A stretch of 5,415 nucleotides of DNA from an uncultured Prevotella sp. (lineage in GTDB: Bacteria; Bacteroidota; Bacteroidia; Bacteroidales; Bacteroidaceae). The notes below the pieces were generated by a model. The model had not been told where the DNA came from. It saw only the letters and a list, made by a program, of their open reading frames with translations, and did not search any database. Position numbers and translations under genes: made by a program. The stretch lies in the NCBI GenBank assembly GCA_900554835.1, contig USJD01000221.1, forward strand, positions 1 to 5,415, in the 5' to 3' direction. Below, piece by piece: positions 1 through 5,039 of the stretch. Every line of letters begins with the position of its first letter. Position 1 is the stretch's first letter.

Positions 1-15
1 ACCGTAGGGAGCGAT

Positions 16-59
16 AACTCCTTTAACTTCTTTAACTCCTGAACTTGCGAAACTTGAAT
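16..59. repeat. Degenerate 9-bp tandem repeat (AACTYCTTT family)
   Basis: Units beginning AACT start at 16, 25, 34, 42 and 51. The first two are AACTCCTTT and AACTTCTTT, the third is AACTCCTG, and the last two, AACTTGCGA and AACTTGAAT, are more diverged. The tract ends about 16 bp before the first start codon. Frame 1 stays open from position 1 to a TGA at 40-42, so the end of an upstream gene could overlap the tract, but 13 codons made largely of repeat cannot show that. I see no promoter box in 1-75, so transcription of the first gene probably enters from upstream. Confidence 0.6.
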
Positions 60-75
60 TAAATAAAAATAAATA

Positions 76-1725
76 ATGAAAAGAATATTGTTTGCAATGT
101 CGCTGATGGCGGCAACAACAGTCGCTTTCGCCCAGACACCTCAGAAGGGGGAGAAGGCAAAGACCACAGTAGCTGGTCCGATGGAAGATGTGAATCATGT
201 GATTGATAATACGGTGGACAGTCTCAACAAGGCGATGACAGCCCGCATTGTTCCTGGAACCAGCAGAAAGGGCAACAATCCTGTGCTCTTCCTGATAGGC
301 AACTCTACCATGCGCAATGGTACGCTCGGCAATGGTAACAACGGTCAGTGGGGCTGGGGCTACTACGAGCATGAGTTCTTCGACGAGAATAAGATTACGG
401 TAGAGAATCAGGCGCTCGGAGGCATGAGCAGCCGTACTTTCTACAACCGTCTCTGGCCGGATGTGCGCAAGGGTATCAAGGCTGGTGACTGGGTGATCAT
501 CTCCATCGGTCATAATGACAATGGTCCTTACGACAGTGGCAGAGCACGTGCCAGCATCCCTGGCATCGGCAAGGATTCGCTCAATGTCACCATCAAGGAG
601 ACGGGCGTGAAGGAGACCGTCTATACCTACGGCGAGTATATGCGCAAGTATATCAACGACTGCAAGGCGCTCGGTGCTCATCCTATCCTGATGTCGCTCA
701 CTCCTCGTGATGCCTATGATGAGAATGATAAGATTGTGCGTGTGAATAAGACTTTCGGATTGTGGGCGAAGCAGGTGGCAGAGCAGGAGGGCGTTCCTTT
801 TGTAGATCTGAACGAGATTTCGGCTGCCAAACTCGACAGTTACGGTCATTGGAAGGAGAAGTATCACTTCTTCAAGGACCATATCCACACCTCCCGTTTC
901 GGAGCGATGATGAATGCCCGTTCGGCTGCTGAGGGATTGGCTGAGAGCAAGGATCCAAGTTTGGCTCCTTTGCAGGCGATGATGATCAATGTGGCTCTGC
1001 CGGTGGAGAATTTCCAGCGTGAGAAGGGCAAGCCGGTGGTTTTCTTTACTGGCGACAGTACCGTAAAGAATGCTGACAAGGAAGAGGATGGCATGTGGGG
1101 CTGGGGCTCTCAGGCTTATACCATTTTCAATCCGAAGAAGATTACCTGTGTGAATGCTGCCAAGGCGGGTCGCAGTAGCCGTTCCTACCTCAATGAGGGC
1201 AGATGGGAGAAGGTGTACAACAGTCTGCAGCCGGGTGACTACGTGCTCATCGAGTTCGGGCATAACGACATCTGTTCCTTGACCGATAAGAAGATGCGCG
1301 GTTCCATCCCTTGTGCCAAGGATACCTGCAATGTCTATCAGATGCAGGAGAGCAAGCAGTTTGAGGTGGTTTATTCTTTCGGCTGGTATCTGAAGAAGTT
1401 CATTCAGGACGTTTACGAGAAGGGCGCTCATCCTATTTTGGTTTCCCTGACTCCTCGCAATGAGTGGCCACACGGCAAGATGGAACGTCGCAACGATACC
1501 TATGGCAAGTGGTATAGAGAGGTTGTGGCAGAGACCGAAGTTCCTTTCCTCGACCTCCACAATATTGCCGCCGATTCTTATGATAAGATTGGTAAGGAGA
1601 AGGTGAAAGAATATTACAAGAAAGATCATACGCACACTTCTCTCAAGGGTGCTCGTCATAACGCAAAGTGTGTGGCGAAAGGATTGAAAAAAATGAAGAG
1701 CCCATTGGCTAAATATTTGAAATAA
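76..1725 (+). CDS. Exported tandem-domain SGNH esterase, CE12-like (rhamnogalacturonan acetylesterase type)
   Basis: Probably removes O-acetyl groups from pectic polysaccharide in the periplasm, so that lyases and glycosidases can act on the backbone. Residues 1-19 form a signal peptide with likely cleavage after AFA; there is no lipobox. Two SGNH domains follow, at about 68-290 and 318-540. Domain 1 has GNST (Ser77), GGMSS (Gly115/116), GHND (Asn147) and DHIH (Asp268, His271). Domain 2 has GDST (Ser328), AGRSS (Gly365), GHND (Asn397) and DHTH (Asp517, His520). Ser-to-His spacing is 194 and 192 residues, and HPIL-SLTPR recurs in both, which shows an internal duplication. Both catalytic sets look complete; domain 1 has Asn in place of the usual block I Asp. 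Single-domain relatives are about half this length. The ATG at 76 starts the signal peptide and has an AT-rich upstream without Shine-Dalgarno, normal for Bacteroidota. It is probably co-transcribed with the GH2 gene 9 bp downstream. The SGNH fold is near certain; the acetyl-pectin substrate is inferred. Confidence 0.88.
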   Translation: MKRILFAMSLMAATTVAFAQTPQKGEKAKTTVAGPMEDVNHVIDNTVDSLNKAMTARIVPGTSRKGNNPVLFLIGNSTMRNGTLGNGNNGQWGWGYYEHEFFDENKITVENQALGGMSSRTFYNRLWPDVRKGIKAGDWVIISIGHNDNGPYDSGRARASIPGIGKDSLNVTIKETGVKETVYTYGEYMRKYINDCKALGAHPILMSLTPRDAYDENDKIVRVNKTFGLWAKQVAEQEGVPFVDLNEISAAKLDSYGHWKEKYHFFKDHIHTSRFGAMMNARSAAEGLAESKDPSLAPLQAMMINVALPVENFQREKGKPVVFFTGDSTVKNADKEEDGMWGWGSQAYTIFNPKKITCVNAAKAGRSSRSYLNEGRWEKVYNSLQPGDYVLIEFGHNDICSLTDKKMRGSIPCAKDTCNVYQMQESKQFEVVYSFGWYLKKFIQDVYEKGAHPILVSLTPRNEWPHGKMERRNDTYGKWYREVVAETEVPFLDLHNIAADSYDKIGKEKVKEYYKKDHTHTSLKGARHNAKCVAKGLKKMKSPLAKYLK

Positions 1726-1734
1726 TAATTTTGA

Positions 1735-4341
1735 ATGAAATATATGACAGCAAAATATTTTTTCTATTCTGGTCTGCTGATGTTGGTTTCTGCTACTGGC
1801 ACTGCTTCTGCATCCGTTCGAGATACGATTTCTCTCGACAGAGGATGGCAGTTCCATCGTGGGGATGTTTCCGACGTGAATATGCTGAAGAAATTGCAGG
1901 CTAATGATGAGGTGGTTAATCTACCTCACGATTTCCTGATTGGACAGGACTGGGTGGCTCCTGATGCCAGCGAACGTCCTGATAATAGTGATGCAGGTAG
2001 TAATGTTCGCAGCCGATTGAGTCCGCGCGGCTTTAAGGAAATGGGCATTGGCTGGTATCGTTATGAACTGACTCCGAAGGCCGAGTGGAAGGGCAAGCGC
2101 ATCCTTCTCGATTTCCAGGGCATCATGCTCGTGGGCGATGTTTATCTGAATGGTAAGCGAATAGGAGGTACTGACTATGGTTACCTCGGCTTTGATGTAG
2201 ATGTGAGCAAGCTGCTCAAGTTTGGCGAAGTCAATGAGATTGCAGTGAAGGCAGATACCCGCAATCCGAACAACTCCCGCTGGTTTACCGGTGCCGGTCT
2301 TTATCGGGATGTCAACCTTATCGTCACCGACAAGGATCTGTTTTTCCCTCGCCATCCGCTCTTCATCCGTACTGTCAACAATCAGGAAGTGAAGATTCGG
2401 GCTAACATCTTCAACCAACAGAAAAAAGTGAAGGCTGCTGCCATCCTGCCAGAGGCACTCGCTGCAGAGGCTGCTAAGGCTAATGATGCGGCTGATAAGG
2501 CAAAGGCTCCCGGAACTTTTATTCCGGTAGAAGTCAGAATCTTGGATGCTGACGGCCATGTGGTGGCGCAGCAGAAAACGGATGTGGATTTCAATGCCAA
2601 GTGGCGCGACAGAGAGTATGAACTGTCGGCTATCAAGATAGAGAATGCCAAGCTATGGTCTTGCGATACACCTTATTTATATACTGCTGAGGTGACGCTT
2701 TACGATAACGAGGGCAAGGTGGCTGACCAGATACGTGAACCGTTTGGTGTGAGAACCATCGAGATGAATCCGCAGCAGGGTCTGCTCGTCAATGGCAAGA
2801 AGGTGCTCCTGCAGGGTTTTGCCAATCACCATACCCTCGGTGCATTAGGTGCAGCAGCCTATCCACGTGCCATCGAGAAGCGTCTTAAGATGATGAAGGA
2901 GTTTGGATTCAATCATGTGAGAACTTCCCATAATCCCTATAGCGAAGACTTCCTTAGACTTTGCGACAGATTGGGTATTCTCGTAGTGGATGAACTCTAT
3001 GATAAGTGGTTGGCTCAGTATGCCGGAGGCAGAGTAGATTGGGAGAGTCTCTGGCAGAAGGATATTCCGGAATGGGTGAAGAGAGACAGAAATCATCCGT
3101 CTGTGGTGCTCTGGAGTTTGGGTAATGAACTGCAGCAGTATTCCAATCTGCCTTTCAACGACTGGGGGGTGACGGCTTATGAACTGCAGAAGCAACTGCT
3201 CCATCGCTACGACGACACCCGTCTCACTACCGTGGCCATGCATCCGCGCTATCGCAATTTAGATACCGATTCTATTCCTGCCGATTTAGCTGTGGCTACC
3301 GAGGTGAATTCCTATAATTATAGGTATATGTACTTCCCTGGCGACATGAAGCGCTATCCGGAAAAGATGTTCTATCAGAGTGAGGCGAGCACGGCAGCGA
3401 TGGGTCCTAATTTCTATGAGATGGACCGCAATAAGGTGCTCGGGTTAGCTTACTGGGGCGCCATCGACTATCTGGGCGAGAGTATGGGATGGCCTGTTAA
3501 GGGCTGGAATCAGGGTGTTTTCGACCTGTCTCTGCAACCGAAACCGGATGCTTATTTTGTGAAAAGTATGTTCTCCGACGAGCCAACTGTGCATATCGGC
3601 ATCATCGAGAAGGCTGGTGGCAATGTGCAGTGGAACGGCATCAATGTTTCGGCTGGTAAACTTTCTGAGAACTGGAACCGTGAGGCTGGCGAGAAGGTTT
3701 CGCTCTATACCTATACGAATGGTGACGAGGTGGAGCTATTCCTGAACGGCAAGAGTTTGGGTGTGAAGAAGAACAGTGACGACCCTAAGTTGCGTGCCCG
3801 TATCAAGTGGGACGGCATCGCTTATGCGCCTGGCACTCTGTTGGCTGTGGCTCGGAAGAATGGCAAGGTTGTGGCTCGTCATCAGATAGAAACTACGGGC
3901 GAGGTTGTGGCGCTGAAGTTGGTGCCTGATGCTGAAACCTGGCATGCTGACGGACAGGACCTGATGCACGTGAGAGTGTATGCCGTAGATAAGAAAGGCA
4001 GGAGAGTGATGGATCTGAAGGACAAGAATGCTTTCAGTAACTTGACTTTCACGGTGAAGGGCGATGCGGATATCGTAGCGGTGGATAACGGAAATATCAA
4101 TTCGGATGAGTTGCATGTGGGCAAGAAGCAGTTGAACAAGACTGCCGAGCGTGCGCTCTATCAGGGTTCTGCGCTTGTGATATTAAGAGCTGGAACTCAG
4201 CCATCCAAGGTTGAATTGACAGTTTCCTGCAAGAATGCGGTATCGAGCGTTCAGTCTGCTGCTTCGGGCGTTCAGTCTGCTGCATCGAGCGTTCAGAAAA
4301 GCAATCTGAAAACAAAGAGAATCGTATTAGTTACAAAATAG
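1735..4341 (+). CDS. Exported GH2 beta-galactosidase-type glycoside hydrolase
   Basis: A retaining exo-glycosidase, most likely releasing beta-galactose from pectic side chains or their oligosaccharides in the periplasm. Residues 1-26 form a signal peptide (cleavage after ASA). Domains in order: N-terminal sugar-binding jelly roll (about 30-200), Ig-like GH2 domain (about 203-340), TIM barrel (about 342-625), DUF4982-like domain (about 640-718, with VELFLNGKSLG) and GH2_C5-like domain (about 725-832, with ADGQDL and VDNGN). Catalytic signatures are RTSHNP (396-401), the acid/base Glu465 in WSLGNEL, and the nucleophile Glu550 in YQSEAS. The last resembles the SETAS signature of this bacteroidal GH2 group. 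At 868 residues it is slightly long, owing to an Ala/Lys-rich insertion near 231-260 and a Ser/Ala/Val/Gln repeat tail at 837-854. Start: ATG 1735 or in-frame ATG 1744; both keep the signal peptide. It follows the esterase by 9 bp, so the two form an operon, and a terminator begins 8 bp after its stop. Other GH2 activities (beta-glucuronidase, alpha-L-arabinopyranosidase) cannot be excluded. Confidence 0.9.
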   Translation: MKYMTAKYFFYSGLLMLVSATGTASASVRDTISLDRGWQFHRGDVSDVNMLKKLQANDEVVNLPHDFLIGQDWVAPDASERPDNSDAGSNVRSRLSPRGFKEMGIGWYRYELTPKAEWKGKRILLDFQGIMLVGDVYLNGKRIGGTDYGYLGFDVDVSKLLKFGEVNEIAVKADTRNPNNSRWFTGAGLYRDVNLIVTDKDLFFPRHPLFIRTVNNQEVKIRANIFNQQKKVKAAAILPEALAAEAAKANDAADKAKAPGTFIPVEVRILDADGHVVAQQKTDVDFNAKWRDREYELSAIKIENAKLWSCDTPYLYTAEVTLYDNEGKVADQIREPFGVRTIEMNPQQGLLVNGKKVLLQGFANHHTLGALGAAAYPRAIEKRLKMMKEFGFNHVRTSHNPYSEDFLRLCDRLGILVVDELYDKWLAQYAGGRVDWESLWQKDIPEWVKRDRNHPSVVLWSLGNELQQYSNLPFNDWGVTAYELQKQLLHRYDDTRLTTVAMHPRYRNLDTDSIPADLAVATEVNSYNYRYMYFPGDMKRYPEKMFYQSEASTAAMGPNFYEMDRNKVLGLAYWGAIDYLGESMGWPVKGWNQGVFDLSLQPKPDAYFVKSMFSDEPTVHIGIIEKAGGNVQWNGINVSAGKLSENWNREAGEKVSLYTYTNGDEVELFLNGKSLGVKKNSDDPKLRARIKWDGIAYAPGTLLAVARKNGKVVARHQIETTGEVVALKLVPDAETWHADGQDLMHVRVYAVDKKGRRVMDLKDKNAFSNLTFTVKGDADIVAVDNGNINSDELHVGKKQLNKTAERALYQGSALVILRAGTQPSKVELTVSCKNAVSSVQSAASGVQSAASSVQKSNLKTKRIVLVTK
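4243..4296 (+). repeat. 21-bp tandem repeat in the 3' end of the GH2 gene
   Basis: Two full 21-bp units (4243-4263, 4264-4284) and a partial third (4285-4296) share the core GCGTTCAG. In frame they encode SSVQSAA, SGVQSAA and SSVQ at residues 837-854. The tail lies beyond the last folded domain and reads as a flexible, low-complexity extension. The near-identical units suggest a recent slippage expansion. Confidence 0.85.
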
Positions 4342-4348
4342 AGTTTTG

Positions 4349-4397
4349 AAAAAGTTCCTTGAAACCCCAAATTGAAAAGGTTTTTTGGAACTTTTTT
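4349..4397 (+). terminator. Rho-independent-type terminator after the GH2 gene
   Basis: AAAAAGTTCC (4349-4358) pairs perfectly with GGAACTTTTT (4387-4396). Inside it, AAACC (4362-4366) pairs with GGTTT (4379-4383) across a 3x3 internal loop. The right arm runs into a T tract. It begins 8 bp after the GH2 stop codon and so closes the esterase-GH2 transcription unit. Confidence 0.75.
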
Positions 4398-4398
4398 T

Positions 4399-4490
4399 AT
4401 GGTTCTTGATTTTTTAATGGTTCTTGAATTTTAATGGTTTCTGAACTTTTTCAAAGTGGGGGCCCTATAACTTTTCAAGGGGTTCTTGAA
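4399..4490. repeat. Degenerate GGTTCTTGA repeats downstream of the terminator
   Basis: ATGGTTCTTGA occurs at 4399-4409 and 4417-4427, with ATGGTTTCTGA at 4434-4444, giving periods of 18 and 17 bp. A further GGTTCTTGA lies at 4481-4489. The last copy forms the right arm of a small inverted repeat, TTCAAG (4474-4479) with CTTGAA (4485-4490). ACTTTTTCAAAG (4445-4456) and ACTTTTCAAGG (4470-4480) form another diverged pair. Nothing here looks coding. These are probably decayed simple repeats. Confidence 0.55.
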
Positions 4491-4534
4491 TATCTTTCTT
4501 GAGCCTTTCTCTCTCTTGTTAATGCACAAAAAAA

Positions 4535-4558
4535 ACTGATATTACTGATATTGATATC
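4535..4558. promoter_or_regulatory. Possible operator: 9-bp direct repeat with near-palindrome
   Basis: ACTGATATT is repeated head to tail at 4535-4543 and 4544-4552. It runs into GATAT-TG-ATATC (4547-4558), a palindrome with a 2-nt centre. The site lies 23 bp upstream of the TATATTTG box at 4581, a plausible position for a regulator site. No regulator gene is in the window and AT-rich sequence gives such motifs by chance, so the functional call is weak. Confidence 0.25.
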
Positions 4559-4580
4559 GCTGCGAGTAGCAAAAATGGAT

Positions 4581-4588
4581 TATATTTG
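4581..4588 (+). promoter_or_regulatory. Candidate -7 promoter box ahead of the 41-bp repeat array
   Basis: TATATTTG matches the Bacteroidota primary-sigma -7 consensus TAnnTTTG exactly. Its -33 partner is poor: the nearest TTG (4551-4553) leaves a 27-bp gap instead of about 19-21. If active, transcription would start near 4594 and the first repeat copy would lie at the 5' end of the RNA. An activator-dependent promoter is possible. Confidence 0.35.
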
Positions 4589-4598
4589 TCTAATTTAG

Positions 4599-4697
4599 TC
4601 CCGATAGGGTATAAAATAAGCTTAAAAAACATAGGCTACTCCCGATAGGGTATAATTTTAAGAGAGCAGTATCAGACTACTCCCGATAGGGTATAAT
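4599..4697. repeat. Three-copy direct repeat TCCCGATAGGGTATAA with exact 41-bp period
   Basis: Identical 16-bp cores lie at 4599-4614, 4640-4655 and 4681-4696, so both periods are exactly 41 bp. Copies 2 and 3 share a longer unit, with AGRCTAC directly upstream (4633-4639, 4674-4680) and one further T downstream. The remaining 17-25 bp between cores is unrelated. Each core contains CCC-GATA-GGG, a small inverted repeat. GAGTAGC at 4564-4570 is the inverse of GCTACTC at 4635-4641, perhaps the remnant of an inverted copy. The unit is too short for a normal CRISPR repeat-spacer and no cas gene is present. I do not recognise the family. Confidence 0.9.
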
Positions 4698-4706
4698 CAT
4701 AGTTCT

Positions 4707-4750
4707 AAAGTGGGCATTTATCATGATTTTCATGATTTGTGCCCATTTTT
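4707..4750 (+). terminator. Strong hairpin terminator between the repeat array and the GH127 promoter
   Basis: TGGGCA (4711-4716) pairs with TGCCCA (4740-4745), extended outward by A-T and G-T pairs (4707-4710 with 4746-4749). An inner stem of TCATGA (4721-4726) with TCATGA (4730-4735) closes a 3-nt loop. Five T residues follow the GC part on the plus strand. The minus strand has a shorter CTTT run, so it could also stop transcription in that direction. Confidence 0.7.
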
Positions 4751-4762
4751 GAATGATATTTA

Positions 4763-4794
4763 TTTGCTTTTTATTAAAAGTTTTACTATTTTTG
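4763..4794 (+). promoter_or_regulatory. Bacteroidota-type promoter for the GH127 gene
   Basis: TTTG (4763-4766, -33 element) is followed after 20 bp by TATTTTTG (4787-4794), an exact TAnnTTTG -7 box, then GCATCCG. Motifs and spacing fit the consensus well. The expected start of transcription near 4801 gives the GH127 gene a leader of about 240 nt. It stands just after the second terminator, as expected for an independent transcription unit. Confidence 0.72.
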
Positions 4795-4873
4795 CATCCG
4801 AAATTGATTTGTGTCAAATTTACACCTTTTTTAAGGGAGTTTAGTTTTTCAATCGTATATATATCACAGAAGT

Positions 4874-4944
4874 TTCGCATGTGGTTTAAGTACGGGCTGA
4901 AGGCCCAAAAGCTCCAGAAGCAGCGTGTGGAGCTTACATGCGAA
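4874..4944 (+). other. Three-stem structured inverted-repeat element in the GH127 leader
   Basis: Closing stem: TTCGCATGT (4874-4882) with ACATGCGAA (4936-4944), 9 perfect pairs. Inner stem A: GGGC (4894-4897) with GCCC (4903-4906) and a 5-nt loop. Inner stem B: AAGCTCCA (4909-4916) with TGGAGCTT (4928-4935), 8 perfect pairs and an 11-nt loop. Stem B abuts the closing stem, giving a three-way-junction shape of 71 nt. It may be a leader RNA structure or a dispersed REP-like element; the GGGCTGAAGGCCC hairpin resembles ones I recall from such elements, which I could not verify. No U tract follows, so it is not a simple terminator. Confidence 0.7.
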
Positions 4945-5039
4945 TAATAATTCTGATATAATCTCTGGTCTCAGGATCAACAAAGATTGGGTTTTGATAT
5001 GATTAAATGCAACAATATAACTATAAAATACCTAATAAA

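Larger units (their letters stand above)
4595..4750 (+). ncRNA. Candidate small non-coding transcript carrying the repeat array
   Basis: The limits are inferred, not seen: the start from the TATATTTG box at 4581-4588 and the end from the hairpin terminator at 4707-4750, giving an RNA of about 155 nt. The interval has no credible ORF, carries three spaced copies of a 16-bp repeat, and ends in a terminator that no neighbouring gene needs, since the GH2 gene already has its own. The alternative is a DNA-level element with no transcript. Confidence 0.3.

Noticed and set aside
1..42. C-terminal tail of an upstream gene in frame 1 ending at TGA 40-42
   Set aside because: Only 13 codons are visible and most are made of the 9-bp repeat, so neither the reading frame nor a gene can be supported.
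1921..2559. Long minus-strand ORF (212 codons) inside the GH2 gene
   Set aside because: It lies wholly antisense to a well-supported GH2 coding region, has no recognisable domain and no promoter, and is a shadow of the real gene's codon use.
4599..4697. CRISPR mini-array
   Set aside because: The conserved core is only 16 bp (about 24 bp for two copies) and the total period is 41 bp, both below normal repeat-spacer sizes. There are three copies and no cas genes nearby.
4599..4697. Plasmid-type iterons or replication origin
   Set aside because: Direct repeats of about 20 bp are iteron-like in size, but there is no replication protein gene and the context is a chromosomal carbohydrate locus.
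4815..4822. Minus-strand promoter box (CAAATTTA, reading TAAATTTG on the minus strand)
   Set aside because: It matches TAnnTTTG but has no -33 element at proper spacing, and AT-rich DNA yields such 8-mers by chance. An antisense transcript cannot be excluded but is not supported.
4677..4880. 67-codon minus-strand ORF across the second terminator
   Set aside because: It reads through the terminator hairpin and the GH127 promoter in antisense, has Asn/Ile/Lys-rich random composition and resembles no known family.
4753..4947. 64-codon plus-strand ORF in the intergenic region
   Set aside because: It begins upstream of the -7 promoter box, runs through the promoter and the three-stem element, and its second half is just a translation of the inverted repeats. 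A hydrophobic start in AT-rich DNA is expected by chance.
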